From: Prado023 sp963714995
GTDB lineage: Bacteria > Actinomycetota > Actinomycetes > S36-B12 > CAIYMF01
Reading direction: 5' to 3'
Assembly: GCA_963714995.1 (NCBI GenBank)
Contig: CAVQQP010000016.1
Span: 1 to 41,664, forward strand
DNA length: 41,664 nt
Both the position numbers and the translations under genes were made by a program. Of this stretch, positions 24,387 through 32,839 are shown one piece after another (position 1 is the stretch's first letter; every line of letters begins with the position of its first letter). Below the pieces are notes generated by a model. It did no database searches and had not been told where the DNA came from. It saw only the letters and a program-made list of their open reading frames with translations.

Positions 24387-25358
24387 GTGACCATCGCTGA
24401 ACCGCTGCGGGCGTGGCTGCTCGATTCCGATCCTGCGCTGCGGTGGCAGGTGGAGCGCGACCTGCTGGGTGAGCCCGCCGAGGTGTGGCGGGCCACCAGG
24501 GCTCGGGTGGCCGGTGAGGGGTTCGGTGCCCGATTGCTGGCGCTCCAGGATGCCGATGGGCAGTGGGCCGGCGGCGCGTACTTCCCGGCCGGCCACGACT
24601 TCTCCGACGAGGGATCCGGGCAGCCGTGGACGGCGACGACGTGGACGCTGAACACGCTGCGCGAATGGGGGGTGGACAGCTCCGCTCTGGCCGGGACGGC
24701 AGAGCTGCTGGCGCGCAACAGCCGCTGGGAGTACGACCAGCTGCCCTACTGGGGCGGCGAGGTGGACTGCTGCATCAACGCGTACACCCTGGCCAACGGA
24801 ACCTGGCTCGGGGCGGATGTCGCCGGCCTGCCGGGGTGGTTCGTGGAGCACCAGCTCGACGACGGCGGCTGGAACTGCGAGTGGGTGCAGGGAGCGACCC
24901 GGTCCTCGTTCCACTCCACGATCAACTCCCTGATCGGTCTGCTCGCCTACGAGTCAGCGACGGGCGACAGCTCGGTGCGCCTGGCCCGCACGCGGGGCGA
25001 GGAGTACCTGCTGTCGCGCCGGCTCCTGTACCGGGCGTCCGACGGGCAGGTGGTCGGGCCGTGGGCGACGATGTTCTCCTCGCCGATCCGGTGGCACTAC
25101 AGCGCGTTGAAGGCCCTGGATTACTTCCGTGCGGCCAGTGCCCACGACGGTGTGGGACCGGACCCGCGACAGGCCGACGCGATCGACGTGGTCCGCGCTG
25201 CCATGCAGTCCGATGGCACGTGGGTGAACCAGCACGTGTTCGACGGGGCTGTGTGGTTCCCGACCGACGCCCCCGAGGGGGAGCCGTCCAAGTGGCTCAC
25301 CCTCTACGCCACCCGAGTGCTGCAGTGGTGGGATCAGGTCCCCCGGACGCCCCGGTAG
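24387..25358 (+). CDS. Squalene-cyclase/prenyltransferase-fold (alpha/alpha-toroid) protein
   Basis: 323 residues from the GTG at 24387 (MTIAEPLRAWLLDSDPALRW). Repeated helix pairs with DADGQWAGGAYF, WTATTWTLNTL, HQLDDGGWNCEW and QSDGTWVNQHVF give the QW-type repeats of alpha/alpha barrels. This family is common in actinobacteria as a soluble hypothetical; it lacks the DXDD cyclase motif, so terpene cyclisation is not supported. Start choice: TAGCGT at 24373-24378 lies 8 nt before the GTG, consistent with a leaderless mRNA; an ATG at 24366 would add seven residues but would sit upstream of that hexamer. Three cysteines (DCCIN, WNCEW) are notable. Confidence 0.75.
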   Translation: MTIAEPLRAWLLDSDPALRWQVERDLLGEPAEVWRATRARVAGEGFGARLLALQDADGQWAGGAYFPAGHDFSDEGSGQPWTATTWTLNTLREWGVDSSALAGTAELLARNSRWEYDQLPYWGGEVDCCINAYTLANGTWLGADVAGLPGWFVEHQLDDGGWNCEWVQGATRSSFHSTINSLIGLLAYESATGDSSVRLARTRGEEYLLSRRLLYRASDGQVVGPWATMFSSPIRWHYSALKALDYFRAASAHDGVGPDPRQADAIDVVRAAMQSDGTWVNQHVFDGAVWFPTDAPEGEPSKWLTLYATRVLQWWDQVPRTPR

Positions 25359-25458
25359 CGGCCCCGCTCGCAACGCCGACCACGGCGGGGTGTCCAGGAG
25401 AACCTGGATGCTTCGTGACGCGGTTGGGTACGGTGTGGACCCCGACGAAGGGACGGCC

Positions 25459-25932
25459 ATGCCCAAGAACACCATCTGCCTCTGGTTCGACGATGACGCC
25501 GAGGCGGCAGCCCACTTCTACGCCGCGACCTTCCCGGACAGCCAGGTGACGGCCGTCCACCACGCCCCCGCCGACTACCCGTCCGGCAAGGCGGGAGACG
25601 TGCTGACCGTGGAGTTCACGGTCGCCGGCATCGCCTGCCTGGGCCTGAACGGCGGCCCCGCTTTCGCGCAGACCGAGGCCTTCTCGTTCCAGATCGCCAC
25701 CGAGGACCAGGCCGAGACTGACCGATACTGGGACGCGATCGTGGGGAACGGCGGGCAGGAGAGCGCCTGCGGCTGGTGCAAGGACCGCTGGGGCGTCTCG
25801 TGGCAGATCACGCCGCGCGTGCTGACCGAGGCCCTGGCCGCGGGCGGCGATGAGGCCCGGCGCGCCTTCGAGGCGATGCTGACGATGACCAGGATCGACG
25901 TCTCGACGATCGAGGCGGCCCGGCGCGGCTGA
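25459..25932 (+). CDS. VOC-family (PhnB-like) protein
   Basis: 157 residues. NTICLWFDDDAEAAAHFYAATFPDSQV, LTVEFTVAGIACLGLNGGP and CGWCKDRWGVSWQITPRVL are typical of the PhnB/3-demethylubiquinone-methyltransferase-like branch of the vicinal oxygen chelate fold. Members are small dimers of mostly unknown role. The ATG at 25459 matches the family start; the upstream in-frame stretch (from 25390) has no family resemblance. No operon link to the genes on either side. Confidence 0.85.
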   Translation: MPKNTICLWFDDDAEAAAHFYAATFPDSQVTAVHHAPADYPSGKAGDVLTVEFTVAGIACLGLNGGPAFAQTEAFSFQIATEDQAETDRYWDAIVGNGGQESACGWCKDRWGVSWQITPRVLTEALAAGGDEARRAFEAMLTMTRIDVSTIEAARRG

Positions 25933-26100
25933 CTGCGGGACTCGCGGGTGGCGACCAACCGGACGGGTGGTCCCGATCGCGAGCGTCGGTGACCTCGCCG
26001 CCGCGCTCGAGACGATCCTCGCGCGGTGCCAAAGCGCGCAGCGCGTCCCTGGTCCCAGCTGATCAGGGGTGACCGCCCGGGTCTCCCGCGGCAGTCTCGG

Positions 26101-26748
26101 TCAGGCGTGCGGATCGCCCGCAGCAGGGCTCATGGCGTGGTCCACGACGTGGTTCGTGGCTGCGGCGCGGGCCTCGACGGTGGAGGGGCCGGGCACCGGG
26201 ACGAACAGCGTGTCCCGGTAGTAGCGCAGCTCGGCGATGGACTCCCGGATGTCGGCCAGCGCCCGGTGCCCGCCGGTCTTGGCCGGGGCGTTGAAGTAGG
26301 AGCGCGGATACCACCGGCGTGCCAGCTCCTTGATGCTGGACACGTCGATGAGCCGGTAGTGCAGGTACGCGTCGAGCTCGGGCAGGTTCCGGGAGAGGAA
26401 CCCCCGGTCGACGTACACGCTGGAGCCGGCCAGGGGGGCACGGTTGGGCTCGGTGACGTGGCCCTGCACGTAGGCCAGGACGGCGGCGCCGGCCTCGGCG
26501 AGGGGGACGCCGGCGGGGATGTCCTCGAGCAGGCCGGACTCGGTGTGCATGCGCACGACCACGTCCTCCATGCCCTCGAGGACCGACAGGTCCGGCGGGC
26601 ACACGACGAAGGAGATGCCGGCATCGAGCTCGTTGAGCTCGGCGTCGGTGACGATCGCGGCGATCTCGACGATCTCGTCGCGCGCGGGATCCAGCCCCGT
26701 CATCTCGAGGTCGATCCAGACCAGCCGGTCGTTGCGTGCGTCAGCCAC
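26101..26748 (-). CDS. orn: Oligoribonuclease (DEDDh 3'-5' exoribonuclease)
   Basis: 215 residues. The acidic residues appear in RLVWIDLEMTGLD, FLSRNLPELDAYLHYRLIDVSSIKEL and HRALADIRESIAELRYYR, giving the DEDDh pattern. Orn degrades the last diribonucleotides from RNA decay and, in bacteria using c-di-GMP, pGpG. The protein is a little longer than the 181-residue E. coli Orn, with an Ala-rich tail common in actinobacteria. It lies 10 nt after the CBS-domain gene on the same strand and is probably co-transcribed. About 170 nt without a supported gene separate it from the VOC gene. Confidence 0.94.
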   Translation of the reverse strand: MADARNDRLVWIDLEMTGLDPARDEIVEIAAIVTDAELNELDAGISFVVCPPDLSVLEGMEDVVVRMHTESGLLEDIPAGVPLAEAGAAVLAYVQGHVTEPNRAPLAGSSVYVDRGFLSRNLPELDAYLHYRLIDVSSIKELARRWYPRSYFNAPAKTGGHRALADIRESIAELRYYRDTLFVPVPGPSTVEARAAATNHVVDHAMSPAAGDPHA

Positions 26749-26758
26749 GCGCAGCAGC

Positions 26759-27247
26759 CTACGGCCTCTCGGAGCCGTCCGCGGCCCACCAGCGCACGAG
26801 GTCCGAGCCGGTCACGATGCCCACGAGCCGACCGACCTCGTCGACGACCGGGACCGCCTCGGCGGAGTGCCGGGCCATGATCCGGGCGACGTCGGCCAGC
26901 GGTGCGGAGTCACTCACTGAGCGCGCCGGTGCCCGGGACAGCAGGTCGCCGACTCCGCGGCGGCGCATGCGGTCCTCGGAGACCGGGATGTCGGTGAGGA
27001 TCATCCGGTCGGAGATGACCCCCAGGCAGCGGCCGTCCTCCACCACGACGAGGTGGCGCAGGCCCGAGACGCTGAGCAGCTGCCACGCATCCCACAGGCT
27101 CTCCGTCACGTCGATCGTGAGCACCGGACGGGTCATCGCCTGGCTGACCACCGCACGGGCCCATTGCGCCCCCCGGCGCCGGGAGGCCATCTCGCCATGC
27201 GTGGACGGGGACGGGAGGGTCGCCCCCCCCGACGGGATCTTGTCCAT
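26759..27247 (-). CDS. CBS-domain pair protein
   Basis: 162 residues containing two CBS domains (about 33-85 with VSQAMTRPVLTIDVTESLWDAWQ and about 95-155 with DLLSRAPARSVSDSAPLADVA and GRLVGIVTGSDLVRWW). Tandem CBS modules bind adenine nucleotides such as AMP, ATP or SAM and act as energy sensors. No effector domain is attached, so it would act in trans. The ATG at 27247 has GGGGAGG 5 nt upstream. Pairing with orn may be only co-transcription. Confidence 0.85.
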   Translation of the reverse strand: MDKIPSGGATLPSPSTHGEMASRRRGAQWARAVVSQAMTRPVLTIDVTESLWDAWQLLSVSGLRHLVVVEDGRCLGVISDRMILTDIPVSEDRMRRRGVGDLLSRAPARSVSDSAPLADVARIMARHSAEAVPVVDEVGRLVGIVTGSDLVRWWAADGSERP

Positions 27248-27405
27248 GCACGCCTCCCCTGCACTCCTCTGGGGCTCAAGCATCACCCATACCGGGCAGG
27301 CACTCGCAGGGGCAGGAGGCCTCGACGTGGGGGACCTAAGTCACGACGCGGGTCGGGTCGGGGCCGGCCCGGCGTCGTGGCGGGTCTGCGTGTGAGGATC
27401 GGCGC

Positions 27406-28191
27406 ATGCGCCCCTACCCCGAGCTGGCCGCCCCGCGGAACAAGCAGATCACCCGTGACGTCCTCGTCCTGCTGGCCCTGGCGCTGTTCGCGTTCTTCGC
27501 GTGGGCGGTGCGGAGGGCCGTGATGGCGCTGACCGCGATCAGCGCGGGGTTCACCGACAGTGCCGAGGGGGTGCAGGACTCCTGGGACTCGATCGGCAGC
27601 TCGCTGTCGGGGATCCCGTTCGTGGGCGATGCGCTCAAGGGAACCATCGCTGATCTCTCGGATGCGACCGTGGGCAATGCGGTGGAGGCCGGACAGGCGA
27701 TCACCGACGCCGTCACGACGGCCGCGAACGTCCTGGCGTTCGTGACGTTCGCCGCCCCGGCCGCGGTCCTGCTCGTGCTGTACCTGCCGCGGCGGCTGGA
27801 CCGGTCCCGGGCGTGGACGGCCGCGGACAGGGTGCTGTCGGCGATCGAGGTGAACCCCGCGTTCGGCCTGGCCGGCACGGTTGCCCCGTCGGTGCCGGGA
27901 GCTGGCCCGCGCCCGGCGATCGAGGGGCAGCCGCACGACACGATCGCGCTGCCGTGGGGCCCGACCCCGGCTGGGGTGGGGGCTGCCGGAGGCGCGGGGA
28001 CCGGGCGGATGGGGCCGGCGATGGTGGCGTTCCCTCCCGACGAGCTGCTGGCCCTGCGCGCGCTGTGCGACCTGCCGTTCGTGGACCTCGTGCGCTACAC
28101 GCCACGGCCGTTCGAGGCGTTCTACGCCGGTGACTACGCCCCGCTGATCCGGGCGCTGTACGCCCACGAGGGGCTCGAGCCGCCGGTCTGA
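27406..28191 (+). CDS. Two-TM membrane protein of unknown function
   Basis: 261 residues; no family recognised. TM1 spans about 18-40 (DVLVLLALALFAFFAWAV) and TM2 about 107-128 (VLAFVTFAAPAAVLLVLYL). The loop between them (about 45-105) is Ser/Gly/Asp-rich with SGIPFVGDALKGTIADLSD, predicted extracytoplasmic, amphipathic and helical. The C-terminal 130 residues are cytoplasmic, with a Gly/Pro/Ala linker and a hydrophobic end (FPPDELLALRALCDLPFVDL). Similar two-TM proteins with such a loop occur in actinobacteria, but I cannot name one. It lies 118 nt before the spermidine-synthase-like gene on the same strand. Confidence 0.65.
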   Translation: MRPYPELAAPRNKQITRDVLVLLALALFAFFAWAVRRAVMALTAISAGFTDSAEGVQDSWDSIGSSLSGIPFVGDALKGTIADLSDATVGNAVEAGQAITDAVTTAANVLAFVTFAAPAAVLLVLYLPRRLDRSRAWTAADRVLSAIEVNPAFGLAGTVAPSVPGAGPRPAIEGQPHDTIALPWGPTPAGVGAAGGAGTGRMGPAMVAFPPDELLALRALCDLPFVDLVRYTPRPFEAFYAGDYAPLIRALYAHEGLEPPV

Positions 28192-28233
28192 GTCGACCAC
28201 CGCAGTCGTGCGGACCTCGCCGTCCACGTCGCC

Positions 28234-28300
28234 GGGGCGACCACCGCCGCGGCATCCGGCGACTTCCCCGCGGGGGCGACCACCGCCGCGGCGTCCGGCG
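28234..28300. repeat. 28-bp direct repeat upstream of the spermidine-synthase-like gene
   Basis: Two copies (28234-28261 and 28273-28300) start GGGGCGACCACCGCCGCGGC and differ by one base (A/G), with a period of 39 nt. The second copy ends 2 nt before the TACCGT hexamer proposed as -10. Confidence 0.7.
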
Positions 28301-28302
28301 TC

Positions 28303-28308
28303 TACCGT
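28303..28308 (+). promoter_or_regulatory. Candidate -10 (TACCGT) for a leaderless transcript
   Basis: TACCGT ends 6 nt before the ATG at 28315, the spacing seen at several other starts in this window. Confidence 0.4.
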
Positions 28309-28314
28309 GTGCGC

Positions 28315-30396
28315 ATGCTGATCTCGCGGGTTCCGGTGCGCCTGGTGCTGGGCAGTGCCCTGATGCTGTTCCTGGAGCTCGCGCTCATCCGCTGGCTCGG
28401 GGCCAACATCCTGCACCTGTCGTACTTCTCGAACATCGTGCTCCTGGGCTCGTTCCTCGGGATCGGCCTGGGGTTCCTGCGCTCCCGGCAGGGCGCGCAG
28501 CCGCCGATCTGGTTCCCACCGCTGCTGGCCGTGATGGTGATGGGTGTCCTGGCCGCCCCGGTCGGGGTGGATCGCACGAACTCGGACCTCATCTTCTTCA
28601 CGTCCCTGAGCACGACCGGCCCCCCGGCCTGGGTGGTGCTGCCGATCGTCTTCGTGGTGGTCGCGGCGGTGCTGTTCGGCCCCGGGTACCTCGTCGGGCA
28701 GTGCTTCTTCGAGCTGCCGCGCCTGACCGCCTACCGGTTCGACCTGATCGGGTCGCTGATCGGCATCGTCGGGTTCACCGCGCTGAGCTTCCTGGGGGCG
28801 CCGTCGCTGGTCTGGGGCGTGGTGGTGGGTGCGCTCACGCTGGTCCTGTTCTGGCCGGCGCCGAGGGCTCGCGGGACGGCGGAGCACTCGGCGGCGACGT
28901 TCGCCCCGGTGGGCCGAGTCGGGCTGGTCCTGACGTCGCTGAGCGTGGTCGCGCTCATCGGGGCCCTGGCGTGGGAGACCTCCCAGCCGGGCGTGCGCTG
29001 GTCGCCGTACTACAAGATCGAGACGCAGACCGCCCAGACCACGATCGGCGAGTTCACCACGATCATCGCCAACGGCGTGCCGCACCAGGCGGTCACGGAC
29101 GTCGATGCCCGGGTGGCGTTCGAGCCGTTCTACGCGGTGCCCTACCAGCGCTCGGAGCGCACCGACCCGGGGCGGGTGCTGATCGTCGGCGCGGGCACCG
29201 GCACGGATGTCGCCCTCGCGCTGCGCCAGGGGGCGACCAGCGTGGACGCGGTCGAGATCGACCCGCGGATCCGCGAGATCGGCCAGGAGATCAACCCGAA
29301 CCGGCCGTTCGACGACCCCCGGGTGACCGTCCACATCAACGACGGGCGGGCGTTCATCGAGCAGGCCGAGGGGCCCTACGACACGATCCTGTTCGCGCTG
29401 CCCGACTCGCTGACCCTCGTGGCCGGTGCCAGCCAGCTGCGCCTCGAGTCCTACCTGTTCACCGAGCCGGCGATGCAGCGGGTCAGCGAGCTGCTTGCCG
29501 ACGACGGCGTCTTCGCGATGTACAACTACTACCGCGAGCCCTGGCTGGTCGGTCGGCTCGGGGCGACGATGGCTGCGGCGTTCGGGCACGACCCGTGCGT
29601 CGACCTGAACCGCGACTACAACTCGGCGACGCTCGTCGTGAGCGCCGACGCGTCGATGCAGCGCTGCTCGCCGGAGGACGAGGCCGCCGCGCTGATCGCC
29701 GGGGCGCCGGCGCCGGTCGACGACAACCGGCCGTTCCTGTACCTGCGCACGCCGCACATCCCGGGGTTCTACCTCGCGGTGCTCGCGATGATCCTGGGGA
29801 TCAGCCTGCTCGCCGTGCGCGGGGCAGTCGGCAGCCTCGGGCGTACCCGGCGGTACGCGGACCTCTTCCTGCTCGGGGCAGCGTTCCTGCTGCTGGAGAC
29901 CCGGGCGATCACGATGTTCGCCCTGCTGTTCGGGACCACGTGGCTGGTCAACGCGATCGTGTTCGGCGGGATCCTCGTGGCGGTGCTCGCCGCGGTGGAG
30001 TTCACCGCCTGGATGAAGCGCACCGGCCGGTCGGATCGCATCTCGCTGCCGATCGCGTATGCCGTGCTGCTGGCCTCGATCGCCGTCGTGTGGCTGATCC
30101 CGCTGGAGTCGCTGCTGCAGCTGCCGGTGCCGCTGCGGGTCCTGGCGGCCACCGCGATCACGTTCATGCCGGTGTTCACCGCGAACGTGGTGTTCGCCTC
30201 GAGGTTCGACGAGGCCCCGGAGCCGTCGATCGCGTTCGGCATCAACCTGCTCGGGGCGATGCTCGGCGGGGCGCTGGAGTACCTGGCGCTGCTGACCGGC
30301 TACCGGGAGCTGCTGCTCGTCGCCGCCGCGCTGTACATCGGGGCGTTGGCGCTGGGCACCCGTGCACGGCGCCGGGACGCGGTGCCCGTCGGCTGA
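28315..30396 (+). CDS. Polytopic membrane protein with spermidine-synthase-like domain
   Basis: 693 residues. About six membrane segments come first (residues 1-210, for example MLFLELALIRWLGANI and WVVLPIVFVVVAAVLFG). A soluble Rossmann domain of the spermine/spermidine synthase type follows: GRVLIVGAGTGTDVALALRQGATSVDAVEIDP (nucleotide-binding loop and acidic end of the second strand), DPRVTVHINDGRAFIEQ and YDTILFALPDS. About six or seven further membrane segments complete the protein. Soluble spermidine synthases are about 300 residues; membrane-fused forms are known, but their substrates mostly are not. The catalytic-loop Asp may be in PDS. It could transfer an aminopropyl or methyl group from an SAM-derived donor to a membrane-linked substrate; this is inference. 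The ATG at 28315 is chosen from TACCGT 6 nt upstream; a GTG two codons earlier is possible. Confidence 0.8.
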   Translation: MLISRVPVRLVLGSALMLFLELALIRWLGANILHLSYFSNIVLLGSFLGIGLGFLRSRQGAQPPIWFPPLLAVMVMGVLAAPVGVDRTNSDLIFFTSLSTTGPPAWVVLPIVFVVVAAVLFGPGYLVGQCFFELPRLTAYRFDLIGSLIGIVGFTALSFLGAPSLVWGVVVGALTLVLFWPAPRARGTAEHSAATFAPVGRVGLVLTSLSVVALIGALAWETSQPGVRWSPYYKIETQTAQTTIGEFTTIIANGVPHQAVTDVDARVAFEPFYAVPYQRSERTDPGRVLIVGAGTGTDVALALRQGATSVDAVEIDPRIREIGQEINPNRPFDDPRVTVHINDGRAFIEQAEGPYDTILFALPDSLTLVAGASQLRLESYLFTEPAMQRVSELLADDGVFAMYNYYREPWLVGRLGATMAAAFGHDPCVDLNRDYNSATLVVSADASMQRCSPEDEAAALIAGAPAPVDDNRPFLYLRTPHIPGFYLAVLAMILGISLLAVRGAVGSLGRTRRYADLFLLGAAFLLLETRAITMFALLFGTTWLVNAIVFGGILVAVLAAVEFTAWMKRTGRSDRISLPIAYAVLLASIAVVWLIPLESLLQLPVPLRVLAATAITFMPVFTANVVFASRFDEAPEPSIAFGINLLGAMLGGALEYLALLTGYRELLLVAAALYIGALALGTRARRRDAVPVG

Positions 30397-30431
30397 TCGC
30401 CGTTGGGCGGCGCTGGGTGTGGGGGCTGCTC

Positions 30432-31502
30432 CTAGGTGGGCTGGGCGATGATCATTCGGGAGCGGCTGATCAGGTAGTTGACCGCCGCTCCGAACTGCGC
30501 GAACGCCGCGTTCGTGGTGTGCCCCGCCCGGTAGCGGTACCAGATCTGCTGGGCGATGACCGCGAGCCGGAACAGCCCGTACACCTCGTAGAACCGCCAC
30601 CCCGCGGTCGGCAGCGCCAGGCCGGTGCGGTCGAGGTAGTGGGCGACGATCTGGTCGCGGGTCGGCATGCCGGGGATGGTCGACGGCTGCCGGCGGAACA
30701 TCTGGAAGATCGGGTCGTCGTCGGCCTGCACCCAGTACGCGAGCGCTGCGCCGAGGTCCATCAGCGGGTCGCCGACGGTGGCCATCTCCCAGTCGAGGAC
30801 CGCCCGCACGGTGGCCAGGTTGTCGGGGTCGACCACCAGGTTGTCGAAGCGCCAGTCCCCGTGGATCATCCGGGCGGCAACGTCCTGGGGCTGGTGGGCG
30901 TCCAGCCAGGCCATCACGTCCTCGGCGTCGGGGACGTCGTCGGTCAGGGCCGCGCGGTAGCGGCCGGACCACCCCTCGACCTGGCGACGCACGTACCCTG
31001 ACCCCCGCCAGAAGGCGTCCAGTCCGCTGGCGGCGATGTCCACCGAGTGCAGGGCGGCCAGGGAGTCGAACATTCCCAGCGCCAGGTCGCGCGCCGCGGG
31101 CGGGTCGAGCGCCAGGCCGGGAGGCAGGTCGCCGCGCAGGATCAGCCCGGGCACGTGCGCCATGACGTAGAACTCCGACCCGAGGATGGCCTCATCGTCG
31201 GTGTAGCCGACCATCTCGGGGACCGCGGGGAACCACGGCGCGAGCATCCGCTGGATCTCGAACTCGCGGTGCATGTCGTGGGCGCTGGCCGCCTTGCGCC
31301 CGGCCGGGGGGCGGCGCATCACGAGGTCCCGGTCCGGGTAGCGCAGCAGGAAGGTGAGGTTGGACGCACCGCCGCCGAACTGCCGGACGTCGGGAACTCC
31401 GCTGGGCAGGTCGATGCGCGCGCGCAGCCAGGCGTCGAGGGCAGGGACGTCGAAGGCGTCCTCGTCGCGGACCGGTCCGGCGCCGGGGACGTCGACGCTC
31501 AT
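30432..31502 (-). CDS. APH-type phosphotransferase family protein linked to acyl-CoA dehydrogenase
   Basis: 356 residues. The aminoglycoside-phosphotransferase-like kinase fold is shown by VRQFGGGASNLTFLLRY (nucleotide loop), MRRPPAGRKAASAHDMHREF, the catalytic loop MIHGDWRFDNLVVD and the metal site AVLDWEMATVGDPLMDLG. This subgroup accompanies acyl-CoA dehydrogenases; in human ACAD10 and ACAD11 the two domains are fused, and those enzymes act on 4-hydroxyacyl-CoA through phosphorylation. Here the ATG overlaps the dehydrogenase stop (ATGA), so the two bacterial halves are coupled. A role in hydroxy-acid breakdown is therefore plausible but not shown. Confidence 0.85.
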   Translation of the reverse strand: MSVDVPGAGPVRDEDAFDVPALDAWLRARIDLPSGVPDVRQFGGGASNLTFLLRYPDRDLVMRRPPAGRKAASAHDMHREFEIQRMLAPWFPAVPEMVGYTDDEAILGSEFYVMAHVPGLILRGDLPPGLALDPPAARDLALGMFDSLAALHSVDIAASGLDAFWRGSGYVRRQVEGWSGRYRAALTDDVPDAEDVMAWLDAHQPQDVAARMIHGDWRFDNLVVDPDNLATVRAVLDWEMATVGDPLMDLGAALAYWVQADDDPIFQMFRRQPSTIPGMPTRDQIVAHYLDRTGLALPTAGWRFYEVYGLFRLAVIAQQIWYRYRAGHTTNAAFAQFGAAVNYLISRSRMIIAQPT

Positions 31503-32725
31503 CGCGGAACCACGAGCGGTCGCAGCTCGAGTCGGGCGATGTCGCGCAGGTGCACCTCGTCGGGGCCGTCGGCGATCCGCAGCGAGCGCAGCCCCGCCCA
31601 CATCATCGCCAGCGGGGTGTCGTCGCTGACCCCGGCGCCGCCATACGTCTGGATCGCGCGATCGACCACCTCGAGGGCCATCCGCGGAGCCACGACCTTG
31701 ATGGCGGCGATCTCCTTGCGCGCACCCTTCGCGCCGACCGTGTCGATCATCCACGCGGCCTTGAGGGTCAGCAGCCGGGCCTGCTCGATCGAGACCCGGG
31801 ACTCGGCGATCCACTGCTGCACCACGCCCTGGCGGGCCAGCGGCTTGCCGAACGCGACCCGCTCGATCGAGCGGCGGCACATCAGGTCCAGCGCCCGCTC
31901 GGCCATGCCGATGGCGCGCATGCAGTGGTGGATGCGCCCCGGGCCGAGCCGGGCCTGGGCGATCGCGAAGCCCGAGCCCTCCTCGCCCAGCAGGTTGGTC
32001 ACCGGGACGCGCACGTCGGTGAACGTGATCTCCGCGTGCCCGTGCTGGTCGTGGTAGCCGAAGACCGGCACGCTGCGCACGATCTCGACCCCGGGGGTGT
32101 CGATCGGCACCAGCACCATCGACTGCTGGTGGTACACGTCGGCCTCCGGGTCGGTCTTGCCCATGACGATCAGGACCCGGCAGCGCGGGTCGTTGGCGCC
32201 GGTGCTCCACCACTTGCGGCCGTTGATGACGTACTCGTCGCCGACCCGCTCGATGCTGGTCGCGATGTTGCGGGCGTCGCTGCTGGCCACCTCCGGCTCG
32301 GTCATCGAGAACGCGGAGCGGATCGCGCCTGCGAGCAGCGGCTCGAGCCACTGCTCCTTCTGCTCGGGCGTGCCGAACATGTGCAGGATCTCCATGTTGC
32401 CGGTGTCCGGCGCGGCGCAGTTGAGCACCTCCGGGGCGATCTCCGGCGACCAACCGGACAGCTCGGCCAGCGGGGCGTAGTCCAGGACGCTCAGGCCGTG
32501 CGCGGGGTCGGTGCTGTCCGGCAGGAACAGGTTCCACAGCCCGGCGGCGCGGGCCTCGGCCTTGAGGTCCTCGACCACCGCAGGCAGGTCGTGGGGCCGG
32601 CCGGCGGCGGCCAGGTCGCGGCGCTGGGCGGCGTACACCGGCTCGGCGGGGAGCACGGCCGTGTCCATGAAGGCCTGCAGCCTCGTGAGGTACTCCTGGG
32701 CGCGGGGGCTGTGCTGGAAGTCCAT
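31499..32725 (-). CDS. Acyl-CoA dehydrogenase (ACAD10/11-like)
   Basis: 408 residues of the FAD-dependent family. Landmarks are AFSMTEPEVASSDARNIATS, GRKWWSTGANDPRCRVLIVMG, RLGPGRIHHCMRAIGMAERALDLM and the end QTYGGAGVSDDTPLAMMWAG with RIADGPDEVH. The residue after GGAGVS is Asp rather than the Glu of classic dehydrogenases, as known for the ACAD10/11 branch. It starts MDFQHSPRAQEYL and is divergent from the SDR gene, with about 110 nt between for both promoters. Coupled by ATGA to the phosphotransferase downstream. Confidence 0.92.
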   Translation of the reverse strand: MDFQHSPRAQEYLTRLQAFMDTAVLPAEPVYAAQRRDLAAAGRPHDLPAVVEDLKAEARAAGLWNLFLPDSTDPAHGLSVLDYAPLAELSGWSPEIAPEVLNCAAPDTGNMEILHMFGTPEQKEQWLEPLLAGAIRSAFSMTEPEVASSDARNIATSIERVGDEYVINGRKWWSTGANDPRCRVLIVMGKTDPEADVYHQQSMVLVPIDTPGVEIVRSVPVFGYHDQHGHAEITFTDVRVPVTNLLGEEGSGFAIAQARLGPGRIHHCMRAIGMAERALDLMCRRSIERVAFGKPLARQGVVQQWIAESRVSIEQARLLTLKAAWMIDTVGAKGARKEIAAIKVVAPRMALEVVDRAIQTYGGAGVSDDTPLAMMWAGLRSLRIADGPDEVHLRDIARLELRPLVVPR

Positions 32726-32839
32726 GGTTCTCCGTCCGTCCGGGCGGCTGTCGGGCGCTGTTGAGGCACCCCGTCAGCCTGCCTGTGGTTGGTACGTTGG
32801 CATCGTCCCACCCCCGGTGTCTGCCCCGAGAGGAGCCCC

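Noticed and set aside
24387..25358. Terpene or squalene cyclase activity
   Set aside because: The fold repeats fit, but the DXDD acid motif and usual length (about 630 residues) are missing.
25967..26062. A 31-codon plus-strand frame between the VOC gene and orn
   Set aside because: It starts from GTG with no ribosome site, has no family resemblance, and lies where chance frames are frequent.
27283..30972. A 1,229-codon minus-strand frame opposite the two-TM and spermidine-synthase-like genes
   Set aside because: Same composition effect; His/Arg/Asp-rich repeats and no recognisable fold, while the plus strand holds clear membrane proteins.
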